Shown here one piece after another: positions 48,162-58,561 of a stretch of 64,000 bases of DNA. The stretch's first letter is position 1; every line of letters starts with the position of its first letter. Below the pieces are notes generated by a model that searched no databases, was not told the DNA's origin, and saw only the letters and a program-made list of their open reading frames with translations. Source of the DNA: Ignelater luminosus (taxonomy: Eukaryota > Arthropoda > Insecta > Coleoptera > Elateridae); the NCBI GenBank assembly GCA_011009095.1, contig VTPC01091253.1, forward strand, positions 333,863 to 397,862, in the 5' to 3' direction. The translations under genes were made by a program, and so were the position numbers.

Positions 48162-49768
48162 TTTGTCAATATGGTATATGGCTGAAATTTTTTGATATTA
48201 ATGTAAACTATATTAATACATCTTGTTTGAGATTGTGTATACTATAGACGACGAATTAAATATAAAAATCATCACTGGTCAAGTGTGACTTCTTAAGTCT
48301 TAGATTTTTTGAAAGTGTCAGTACAAAATTAAAAAAAGTTGAGACAAGAGTGACACAACAATCTTTCCCCATTAAGCCTCTTTACGCCTTTTACGTTTAG
48401 AAAACACACAAATCATACAAAGTGCTACATTAATCTACCTTTTGTTAGTCTGTAACGAGTGACAGATACAGTCGACAGGACACTATCCATTTGGAACTAC
48501 ACTGCGGTGTTCCTTTGGATGGTTTCTGCCCGACTATGAATCTTACGATAAAGCGATAGTAATGTCATCTATCAATCTGTAACAAAAGTTGGAGAAAAGA
48601 CTAAGGCTTTGGACTATCAAGACCAAAATATTGACGTCCAAGTTTTCTGTGTTTGATGAACAGTAGTCTGTTATTACATGTTACTGTCTAATGATAGAGC
48701 TTGCGATGAAGTTGACACTGTAGTGGCGGATACAGATCTATAAGAGTTTGAAGAAAGGGACAACTGATTGGAACACGTTGGCATTTAGAGTAACTTCAGG
48801 ATCGAAAGGAGGAGGTCTTTGTATTATCTTGATTAACTGTCCCTGTTTGTCTTCTATCTTGTCTTGGTCTAACTTGTCTTCCTTGACTCTCTAAGGTCGT
48901 TGGTCATGTCTTCATTCTCTTTTAGCTTTCATATGTCCACATTGTTAATATTCGCAGTAATAGCAAAATAGTTAGGACAGGTTAAGTGAGTTAAGTTAAC
49001 TTGCTTTGGGTAATGTTAGGTTAGATTGTTTTTTAAACTTAGGCTAGATCACATTCTTAAAGTTATTTTTGATTAAATCGATCAGTTAACTAGACTAGCT
49101 TCGGTTAGATTGGATTAAAGATGAAATAGGTTAAGTTTTTTTGCCTTAGATTTCTGATTTAACTTGAGTTAGGTGCAGAAAAGCACGGTAATTCTACGTG
49201 TAAACCACGCTAAAGGAGAAACTCTTCTGATGAAAATGGAGAAAGTAGGGATTTATACAGCATGAATTAAATTAAATCGAAACAACTAGCTAGGCAACAC
49301 GCATTACATGCTCAATTATTCCATAGGAATCTTGGTTATCTGGAAACTTTCTTGACATTCTTGATTGGTTCTATGTATTTTGTTATTCTGTTTAGAACAG
49401 TTTTCGCATTGATCTTGGACCTTCCATCCAAAATTTTAAATTAACTTCACCTCAATAACTGAGGTTTCAAGATGATGAGACAACTATTTGATTATCACCT
49501 CTTCATCCATGTGGTTATTCAACTGTTAAATGGTATACTCTCTGGTATGGCTGTACTTGCTTCATATACCTACCATTCCAAACAGTGCTAATCCTCTTTT
49601 GTTGCTCAGCTCTGCCCAAAAAGTGAGAAACAATCTCAAGATTTTCAAATTTGGGAATAGATTGAATAGGATGTACAAAATGTCAGTCTACTAGAACGAA
49701 CCGATCTTCTTTGTTTAACAAACTGTCACTTAAAGTGCTATTTCTAATTTTAATGCTTTTGTTTTCAG
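48162..49768. repeat. paralogous spacer between exon G and relic exon H
   Basis: 48890-49025 matches 46920-47080. 49380-49490 matches 46440-46570. 48500-48790 contains blocks matching 53790-54010 and 55600-55770 (TGATAGAGCTTGCGATGAAGTTG, GATCGAAAGG). Several GTTAGGTTAGATT-like segments near 49015 are not a telomeric array. It ends in the acceptor TTGTTTTCAG at 49768. Confidence 0.65.
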
Positions 49769-50028
49769 GTTATGGCGACAAATCGTATATAAACAAGAAT
49801 CATCGAAAATTATTCAAAATGTAAATTACATATGCGACGTTTGTGGAAAAGCAAGTTCCACACGTGGCAATCTTAAAGTACATAAGCGAATAAAAATGAC
49901 AGAAAATTCAAGTGTCACTTCTGTGAAAGGTTATATTATGCAAAATTGGCTTTAGAAATGCATAAATGGTGCACAGAGGTGAAAAACCGTATGTATGTCA
50001 CGTTTGCGGAAAAGCAACATCGTTTAAG
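49769..50028 (+). pseudogene. broken finger exon H
   Basis: A good acceptor and one leftover base (G) lead into [20 protein letters not shown] and a complete first half of finger [20 protein letters not shown]. There, relative to exon J, about 21 bases are replaced by 5 (a net loss of 16) and the frame breaks. Finger-like sequence continues out of frame to GCGGAAAAGCA, then near 50028 it jumps into sequence matching the 3' flank of J (TGTAAATGTTATTGTGCAA against 55575 onward). So a second, larger deletion removed the remaining fingers and the stop region. Confidence 0.88.
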
Positions 50029-51478
50029 GTTGTAAATGTTATTGTGCAATTGCTCAATATATTGATATCTTGGTTGATTCAACAAAGAGGTAAAGATGTG
50101 TTGAAAGTATCTGTCTGGCCATGAAGGTTACGAAGAACCTCACAACTAATGATAGTGTAATGTAACAAAAATTAATTAAAGGGAAGAGAGTATAGTTCAA
50201 AGCTGAAAGGGCAGATCTGCGATCTAATTAAATAATGTAAATACTTCTTCCAGCTATTTGTACAACACGTCAGTCATAGTTGACTTCGCCCACCCATTTG
50301 GAAGGTGTGTCAATGATAATCAATTTGAATACGCTCCCAATTCCTTTCAGGTATCGACAATGCAAAAATGGGAAGTTCTGGTGTTCTTTTTCTATTCTGT
50401 TAACAAGACCGAACTTTTTAATGGCAAAAACAGTGAACAGTGCTTTAGATTTGTGGAGGCAAATGCTATTTTTATGATGCATCGCACCTTCATGAACTGG
50501 AATATCGCCCGCTGAGAAAAGTTCTAATCTTCCGTTTAAACTTGAAAGTGGCGTCTCTTGGAGATGAATGCATGTTGCATCTTTAAGTGATGAGTTTACT
50601 TTCTCCACAAACTGTGATCTGTCAAAAATGACAACGACATTGCTTTTATCCGTTAGGAAGTATGGTGATGTCCAAGATGGATTTGAGATTCTCTTAGGCG
50701 CCACAGCGAAGTTTAAGTCTCTTGACAGTACAGCTGATTCTGATGTGGAAAGAGGTTTGTTGTACGATCCGGTTTCTTCCTGAATGTTAATTGTTCGAAT
50801 TTTCTATTGTGAGCCTCTGTGGTCAGCTCCAGGGTTCTCTGAGCTTGGAAGTAAATAATCTTGTCGAAATGAGACCAATGGTTTGGTGACAAAGAGTTGT
50901 GAGAGCTGCCGAATTATCGTAACCTTCTTTAATCTTCTTATGAAAGTGAACGAAGCATTGAGTGTACATATTTCAACATAATGTGTGTATGAGTTAGTTG
51001 GGAACTTACAGTGGCCGGAAACACTAATGAAAAAAATAATTTTTAGGTAAAACGAGAAAGTTACGTGTTTCAAATCAAAATGCTACAAGGTATAATCTAA
51101 CACATTTGATTTATTGAGTAACATGATTAAAACAGAATCTCTTATGCGCTGTACTTTTAAAATATATATTGGACAAGCAGTAATGATGCTGCACTGTTAG
51201 TTCTGGATCAGAGATAATTGGATCAGCATACATTAACAACTCATTGCCTCTCTGTTGTGTCTTGTGCCATTTGGTAATCAAATTCTTCAGTTTGAGTTAA
51301 GTATGAACTAAAATGAACTGCTTACACATTAGAACGGGTTTTTCCCTGAAATGTCGCTTTTAAACATGTACAAACTTACACGATCAGTCTAATACTGCAA
51401 TCTACCAACCGATAACGTAACCTTGCGATCTGTTTATCTTAACAAGTTATAATGTAATCTTATTGCTTTTGTTTTTGG
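50029..51478. other. spacer with Penelope-like relic
   Basis: 50029-50220 matches the flank of exon J (55575-55750). The minus-strand retroelement relic at 50289-50790 is listed separately. 50800-51478 shows nothing recognised. Confidence 0.5.
50289..50790 (-). pseudogene. Penelope-like reverse transcriptase relic
   Basis: On the minus strand, SAVLSRDLNFAVAPKRI followed by DKSNVVVIFDRSQFVEKVNS resembles the 'xVLxKGLNFAxAPxxIP ... DKGNATVVMDRxxYxxKxxxLL' region preceding the RT domain of Penelope-like elements. Further on, RIEKEHQNFPFL resembles their 'E...NxLPFLDVLV' block. The middle is deleted and no GIY-YIG endonuclease was seen. The 144-codon open frame here (50270-50704) is a chance survival of the fused ends. 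Confidence 0.55.
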
Positions 51479-51610
51479 GTTATGGCAACACATCATATCA
51501 AAAGAAGAGGATGAGGAATCGTCGAAACCAATTCAAAATGAATTGCAGTTCCACATTTGCGCATGACAGCTAATCACTATCCATATGTTTCATTTCATAC
51601 TAATGTTAAA
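51479..51610 (+). pseudogene. broken finger exon I, lost splice acceptor
   Basis: G TTA TGG CAA CAC ATC ATA reads LWQHIISKEEDEESSKPIQ, then ELQFHICA, clearly paralogous to exon G's LWQQMIFKEEDDE and LQCYIC. The acceptor position reads TTTTTGG instead of TTTTCAG, so the invariant AG is GG (51477-51478). The first finger Cys is His (FHIC), a TGA (51564) replaces the Arg codon of SRKL, and only about 45 more bases of similarity follow (QLITIH..ILML). Nothing after that remains. Confidence 0.88.
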
Positions 51611-54480
51611 GGAAAATACAAAAACTTTGTTTACTATAAGTTCTTGTGTATATTCTAGAGAAAAAATTAAATATTATTAAGAAGTATTTATAGTTTTGAT
51701 AACTTAGGACTATCCTTTCTTCAGCTACAGACTGAATGTCTAATGTTAGGTTAGATTGAGTTAGAATGATTTAGATCAGGTATAGTTTACTTGCTTTATA
51801 TTTCCAATAACTGATTTATTTTGGGTCCGTCGGTCTTGAGGTTTGTAATCTTGGAGGCTCGTCGTCTTCTTCGTCTTCGTTATGATTGCCTCTATAACAA
51901 CACTAGATTGTGCTCTATTAGTCGTTTTTGCACGTCGTTTATTCGCTTGACGATCTGATATGGACCTTTTCAATTGCATTGCAGCTTCGAAGAAAACTCC
52001 TTACGTCTTCTAGGGTTATAAACCCACACCAAGTCACCCTCATCAAATTTTCCCTCTTCGAATTTTACATCGTAGCCTTCCATTTGGTCGGATCGAGTTC
52101 ATATTTTGTCGTGGGCTCTACATACGGTTAATTAATTTCTTCATTATCGTATGGACTCGCATAAACCAAGTCATACGGTAACCATAATTCTCTCAAGACG
52201 GCGCGAAATTAATTATTTCCTGAATAGATGCTCGGTAAGTTATTTAGAAGAGATCGATCTCTCTGATTCTGTGATATTACCTTAGACAGATGTTTCTGAT
52301 CTTTTTAATGCCCAACAATTTGTACATTGCTTGAAAAACGCTTGATTCAAAATTATCTTGCTCAGGGTGAATTTCTAATGGTACTCTGAAAGAAAATGTC
52401 TCATCAGGACTTTGGCAAACGTGATTAGATTGAGCGTAAGCCTTTGGCCATTTAATGAAATAATCCAATAGCATCAGGATGTTTTCCTACCTCAGTTTAT
52501 AGAAATGATCCAGCAATATCCCTGGATATTCTCTCAAAATGTCTGTCGATGTTGTATTGCTTTTCCTTTGACCGCATCACACGTTTCGCATTGATGCCTT
52601 CTTGCCAGTTGACCCAGTATAATTTTTTTCGTACTGTCTTGAACGTCGTTTTTATTCCCAAGTATCCCCCCGACATTTCATCGTGCAGTACGTTTGGTCA
52701 GACGTAGCATTGGCGCTCTCAAGGTTTCTTTCGATACTGCAAATTCTACAATTCGAGAATGCGAATTCACCCAATAGATTTAACAAACGGCGCTCGATCT
52801 GCAATTTCGTTCCAGTTTGGATACCACTATTTCCAACCTAACTAGCATCAGGGTTCCACTAACATACCAGTAGACTGTGGATCACTTACGGCAGCAATAC
52901 TGGATAGCATTCTTTTCAAATTTTCAAAACCTTGGTCTATATAAATTTCCTTTCACTAGACACTATCTAGCCCAAATATTTCACTTGATTGTGAAACATT
53001 TGATACTTTCTTGGACTCAGTTTAAGTGTGCTCTGCGAAATCGTCCAAACACTTTTTTCAAGTTTTTCAGATGATCTTCGAATTTTTTTCCAATCACGAT
53101 GAACCTCTTAAGACTAAGTCTATTTGTCTTGCAAATGTATCTCGAGCCTTGCAAAAGTCAAAGGCATGATGGGAAACTGTCATAGTCCATTACCAGCGGA
53201 AAATGCAGTTTCCTCTTTGTCTTTGTTTTTAACTTCCACATGGCAATAATGGCTTCTTAGATCAAGCGTGGAGAACCATTTGTGTCGTTGACACGAAGTA
53301 ATGTGTATTTGTCTTTCTTGGTCACATCGTTCAGCTTTCGGTAATCTACGCATAAGTGCGCTAGCCACTAGGAAAATTTAAGGATTACTGTGAGATTCGG
53401 TAACACCTTGGTCTTGAGTTTCTCTTAAGAGGGCGTCAGTTTCGTTTCGTTTGGCCAGAGGTAGACGTTTTGAATTGTGACAAATGAACGCTGCATCACC
53501 CGTATCGATGTTATTCTCCAATAATATGCTAATACATCTAAGTATTCTACTTCTCTGTTTTTTTGGGAAGTCAATTTCTCAGAGACTTTCTCTACTAACT
53601 TGCAGACTTTTTGAGGTAGCCGTTTTGGGCTGGTAGAATTTGTTATTTGCAATAAGTCACCTAAGTCACTGGGTTTAATTTTTTCAAAACTCTTCCCTTG
53701 GATAGAACCACAGGAAAATTATTCGGGACCATAGCTGCTAACTTGACTAATATTTCTCCCATAAATGCATTGTGTTGTGTAATAAGCTATCCTTTGGGAG
53801 CCACTCTGCTGTTTTCCTTTGGACGATTTCTCCACGTATACAAGATGATGTGCTTTCGAAGTTTCCTTTTAAATCAGCAAGTCAAATCTTTCCAGTTTGG
53901 GGAATATTCTAATCTGTTTTAGATGGTTACTGTTTGGCCATGGACCTTGCGATGAAGTTGCATGTTAGCATTGAGAATGCCTTTAAGGTCGAAAGTTTAT
54001 TTCAGGATGTGGTAGTGGCATTCTCGGATGTTCTGTTTATGTTGCTACTCCGCTCTGAACAAAGTTGATGTTTTGGCATTGATTTTGGGCTTCCCATCTA
54101 AAATGTCAAAGTTTCTGAGGGTTTCCAAAAGTTCATAGTGGTTATCTTATGTTAAACCATGAAGTATGTACATACTTATTGATGGCAGACTTCTTTGTGG
54201 TATGTCCAACTCGTTTCCACATCACCCGTTTCCAAACATTGCTAATGATCTTTTGTTGCTCAATACTACCCCAAAATTGAAAAACAATCTCTCAAAATCT
54301 TCAAAGTTGTGGACAGATTGCTCTAAGACGTTACAAAACGACAGTCTAGTAGAACGAACCGGTAGCAGTGCGATCTGTTTTGTTTGATAATTTGTAATGT
54401 GCCGTTTCAAATTTTATTGCTTCTGTTTTATAAGAAGTAAATTTATATGATGCTTCTAATGTTAATACTCTTGTTTTCAG
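51611..54480. other. spacer with Ty3/Gypsy relic and paralogous blocks
   Basis: 51930-53650 is the minus-strand Gypsy relic. 53790-54130 matches spacer blocks at 46350-46570 and 48500-48790. It ends in the acceptor TCTTGTTTTCAG at 54480. Confidence 0.6.
51930..53650 (-). pseudogene. Ty3/Gypsy retrotransposon pol relic
   Basis: In minus-strand order: an RT block (HKWFSTLDLRSHYCHVEVKN, then EETAFSAGNGL; 53368-53180) and its continuation HHAFDFCKARDTFARQIDLV (about 53150-53100); a possible RNase H stretch; the integrase zinc-binding region (GGYLGIKTTFKTVRKKLYW and CETCDAVKGK; about 52690-52540); the integrase core (LLDYFIKWPKAYAQS, VPLEIHPEQDNFESSVFQ; 52480-52300); and the C-terminal GDLVWVYNPRRRKEFSSKLQ then KGPYQIVKRINDV (about 52055-51930), with a TGA in place of its usual Trp. 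Frames are broken in many places. No LTRs were identified. It is an old insertion. Confidence 0.88.
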
Positions 54481-55060
54481 GTTATGGCGACAAATCGTAT
54501 CTAAACAAGATGATGAATCATCTAAAATTATTCAAAATGTAAATTATATATGTGACGTTTGTGGAAAAGCAAGTAAAACACGTGCAATTCTCAGAGGACA
54601 TAAGCGAATACATGCAGAAGATCGCGAGAACGACAGAAAATTTAAGTGTTTCTTTTGTGAAAAGGCATATTACACAAAACGGGCTTTAGAAATGCATATA
54701 ATTGTGCACAGAGGTGAAAAACCGTATGTATGTCACGTTTGCGGAAAAGCATTCTCTAGAAAGCACTGTTTAAGGAAACATTTGAATAGCCACGAAGGAG
54801 TGAAACTGGCACATTGTAAAGAGTGTGGAAAAGGATTTGCAACCAAAGGAAATTTAGTTGTTCATATGCGTTTACATACTGGGGAGAAACCTTACAATTG
54901 TCAGTATTGCTCAAAATCTTTTAATCAACGACCACAGTTACTGCTTCACACTAGAATTCATACGGGAGAGAAACCTTATGGTTGTGATTTATGTAAAGAA
55001 CATTTTATCAGTAAGAGTGCTTTAAATTCGCATCGGAAGAGTAAACACAGTTTATTATAA
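54481..55060 (+). CDS. C2H2 zinc-finger terminal exon J, 6 fingers
   Basis: One leftover base (G), then [20 protein letters not shown] and six fingers in about 192 residues, from [19 protein letters not shown] to [19 protein letters not shown], ending KSKHSLL. The first ATG (54692) lies within finger 2, so annotation from that ATG would cut off the acidic leader and the first two fingers. It is the shortest intact member: compared with G, the five N-terminal fingers are absent and the leader runs straight into G's finger 6. It is the intact sister of relic H. The nearest AATAAA (55158) lies inside a MITE inserted 30 bases past the stop. Confidence 0.92.
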
Positions 55061-55090
55061 TTAATAAATAATAACCCCACTCGATTCAGA

Positions 55091-55313
55091 GGGAATTGCA
55101 TTGGTTGGAGAGAGTACATTGGAGTCACCTGTAGTGGAAACGAGATAGAATGTTAGAAATAAAAACGCGCTGCCGTGAAAACAGATGAATTGATAGGTAT
55201 TAAAAATAAAGTGGGTGCACAGCAAGCTTGCTTATGTTGCGAGTGATTTTCGCTTCTCTCTCACTTTCACTACAGGTGACTCCAATGTACTCTATCCAAC
55301 CAATGCAATTCCC
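55091..55313. mobile_element. MITE with 50-bp inverted repeats in the 3' flank of exon J
   Basis: GGGAATTGCATTGGTTGGAG through GGAGTCACCTGTAGTGGAAA (55091-55140) is repeated as its reverse complement at 55265-55313, with one or two differences. The 125-base loop contains AATAAA at 55158-55163. No coding frame. No clear target-site duplication was found. Being 30 bases beyond exon J's stop, it probably forms part of that exon's 3' UTR and may supply its polyadenylation signal. Confidence 0.85.
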
Positions 55314-56936
55314 TATGGGCCTAGCTAGCTTGAATTCTCTTAGTTAAGTTTGTATTTTTCATATTAATGTTAATGTCTTAGATCTTTTTGAGATTGTTAG
55401 CAGTGTAAAATTCCATTAAAGTGTTGAGACAAGAGTTAGCAAACATGTCTTTTTATTATGTTGAGACGACTCGTTCCAAACCCGAAAAATGGTTACCTCA
55501 CACAATGTGCTATATTAACTTACCGTTGTTGTGTATGGTGTGCTGCATAGTCATCGACGTTGTTCAGGGTAGTAAATGTTAATGTGCAGCTGCACAATAT
55601 ATTGAAAGAGATAAAAACACATTGTCTGGCCAGAACCTTAAGGAAAAGTTCTCACCTACTTCGCAGCTAATGATAGTTCCAAGCCACGAATATCTAACAA
55701 AAATTAAATAAAGGAAAGAGAGTTCAGAGCATGTTGTCATTTCGGATGCCTTCAGGGCTGAAAGGTTATTATATACGTACAATAGGATGCGTCTTCAAGG
55801 TTTTTTTCTTGGGTGATTCTACCTATTTCGATCTACCACTCTACTTTCGCATACACCCATTAATAATTGTTTTTTCGCATCTATGGCAGCAGTCAAGGAC
55901 CAGAAAACAGGCGAATCTGCGGAAAATCAAGTTTTTGTAAGTGTTCAAAAGCGTCCAAGGATAAGCTAAAATCCCTTCTTGTTGAGGAGTCACAAGCATT
56001 CAACTGAAGCATTCCTTCCGTCTCGCGCCCCGACAACGGACATCCATGGTTTGAACTATTTAGTCTTTGGGTTGGTGGTTCTGCTTACGTACGTTTATTT
56101 TGCCATTGTGTTGTGTATGTGAAGGGCTATTTGCACACACCTCATCAACTGCCAACACCCGTACAACTCTCAACGTCCTGCACACTTCCAGTCAGCGGTG
56201 CAATCCTGCACAGTCGGTGTTCTCTACTTTGTCTTCCACCAGACATGGGATTCTTTCTCTAAATATCTAACGAACAATCTAATCAAAAACGGGCCAGAGC
56301 ATCTCCTCCTACCTCGATCACAATAGGTGTAGTGATGTATGAAGCTACCTTGATTAACTATATTAACACATTTATTGCACAAGTAAAAGATAAAAATGGA
56401 TTTGTCTTTCAAAATCAGATCAATTAAATAGTATTCAAGCTATCAAATAAACTCGAGCGCTCCAAATAAAAATAAAATTCCTCATAATTGTATTACTACG
56501 ACAGTGCTAGGCGCCAAATATTCAACGACTGTCCAGAACCTAATGAGTCACTGCTACACGCATCCCTTGCTTAGCTGATGGCTTCTATTTATCCCCCCAC
56601 GGGCGTGTTTCACCTTAGTAGTGCGGCAAAGCGAGTACATTAGAACGGTACGACATGATCGTTACACCCCTTTTAACTTTAATTTTACAACACATGATCG
56701 TTCCCGTTCTTAGATTGCTATAAATAAACGGATTTACAACAAAATTTTCGTAAATCCATTTTTCTACATAGATACCACCAGCAGCGTTTTAGCGTGTTTT
56801 GTTTACGCTAGTGGCATGACACGAAATGGGACGATAGATATAAAAATGTACAAATAATAAAGATACCATTATAAATTTGTTTTACTTAATCATACTTACT
56901 CTTGATTGTCCAATAACTTCACGTTCTTGTTTTCAG
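55314..56936. repeat. paralogous spacer between exons J and K
   Basis: 55575-55750 matches 50029-50220. 55985-56230 matches 32340-32560 and 37250-37440 (GAGTCACARGCATTC and ATTYYTGCCGYCTCGC-like blocks). 56290-56440 matches 45630-45830. The conserved spacer element is at 56621. It ends in the acceptor TTCTTGTTTTCAG at 56936. Confidence 0.7.
56621..56660. repeat. conserved spacer element, copy 5
   Basis: TAGTGCGGCAAAGCGAGTAC (from 56619), then ATTAGAACGGTACGACATGA. This is the most complete copy, preceded by the shared GGGCGTGTTTCACC block. It lies about 280 bases before the acceptor of exon K. Confidence 0.65.
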
Positions 56937-58452
56937 ATTGTGTCAAGAAACCAAATTGAAACTGGAAGATGAACTTTTATTAAAAGATGAATTCAACGAT
57001 CTAAAGTGTAATATATGTTCCAAACAACTAATCAACATCTTCAACTATAATAGGCATGTGTTGCTACACAACAACAAATGTGATGTCTGTTCAAAAGAAT
57101 TTGTTACCAGGAAGGAATTTAAGAATCATTTATTAACTCATAGTACTCAAAAAGCATTCAAGTGCGAACTTTGTCGAGCAGCTTATAAAAGAAAAAGTGA
57201 TCTTAGAATACACATAAAGAGAAATCACATGCAACTAAACAGCCCAACACCTGAGAATGATGAATTGGAGGACGTACCAAGTGATTTGAAATGCCAGACA
57301 TGTTCAAAACAGTTTCACGACATTCCTAATTATAAAAAGCATTTGTCACAGCACAAGAATAAATGTGATATTTGTTCAAAAGAATTTGGCACGAAAGATA
57401 AGCTTAAGCAACATTTAATAACCCACAGTGAGGAAAAACCTTTTAAATGCGAAATTTGTCAAACAGCTTATAAAAGGGAAAACCATCTTAAAATCCACAT
57501 TTCAAAACTTCATACTCCACCAAATGAGACCAAATGTCCTGTATGTTCTAAGCAACTCTCTGATATTTATTACTTTGAACAACACATGTTGACCCACAAC
57601 AAGAAGTGTCCTATCTGTTTCAAACAGTTTAGTAACCCTGGATACCTTTCACAACACTTGAGTGTACACAGATCAGATAGACCATTTAAGTGTGAAATCT
57701 GCTCGGCTACTTTTAAAAACAATAACCAATGTAAAGCACATGTAAAAATGCATGCTAGAATAGCTAAATTTGAATGCGATGTTTGTTCGAAAAAGTTTAA
57801 AACAACTAATCTATTGAAGTCTCATTCACTTCGTCATTCATTAGAATTATCTCTAGCATGTCCAACTTGCAATAAGAGATTTCCCCATCACAACGATTTA
57901 AAAGCTCATTTATTAGTGCATAGTGAAGATATAAACCATCAATGTGAGGTTTGTGGGAGAACAATTAGAGGTCGTAGTAATCTTGTACAACATTTGAAAA
58001 TACATAATGAAAATCGTGAAGAGGATAGAAAATATAAATGCGACATTTGTGCAAAGGCGTTTCACGAGAAACGTTCTTTAGAACGTCACATAATGTCTCA
58101 TAAGGGAGTGAAGCCATTCGTGTGTCACTTGTGTGGAAAGGTGTATGCTTCACCTGACGGTCTAAAAAGACATGTAAACAGCCATCTGGGTGTGAAACCG
58201 GTGGAATGTGGAGAATGTGGTAAAAGATTTGCAACTAAAGAAAATTTAGTTGTTCATATTCGCTCACATACCGGGGAAAAACCCTATAAATGTCAGTATT
58301 GTCCAAAGGCATTTACTCAGAAACCGCCTTTAGTGCTTCACACTAGAATTCATACAGGCGAGAAACCTTATAGTTGTGATCTGTGTGCGAAATGTTTTAT
58401 TAGCAAGAGTGTTTTGGATTCGCATAAGAAAAGTAAACATAACTTGCTATAA
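56937..58452 (+). CDS. C2H2 zinc-finger terminal exon K, 17 fingers
   Basis: One leftover base (A), then LCQETKLKLEDELLLKDE and seventeen fingers in about 504 residues, the largest number in the window. Fingers 1-3 (CNICSKQLINIFNYNRH, CDVCSKEFVTRKEFKNH, CELCRAAYKRKSDLRIH) are repeated as fingers 4-6 (CQTCSKQFHDIPNYKKH, CDICSKEFGTKDKLKQH, CEICQTAYKRENHLKIH), an internal three-finger duplication. Fingers 1 and 2, and 4 and 5, are joined by only three residues (H-NNK-C, H-KNK-C). The last four have canonical TGEKP linkers, and it ends KSKHNLL. AATAAA at 58556. A fragment of its middle region recurs at 60922-61330. Confidence 0.93.
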
Positions 58453-58561
58453 CAGCCCTTGAATGCTAATTAGTTCTTATCTTCAGTAATTTTCTGTTAT
58501 AAGACTAAGTGACCTTGTTAACTATTTATATGTATATTAATGTATAATATGAAAGAATAAA

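Noticed and set aside
49000-49060. GTTAGGTTAGATT-like sequence resembling the insect telomere unit TTAGG
   Set aside because: Only two adjacent units occur and they do not form an array.
57965-58234. Minus-strand frame opposite exon K
   Set aside because: Shadow frame of the regularly spaced finger codons; similar shadows occur opposite most finger exons.
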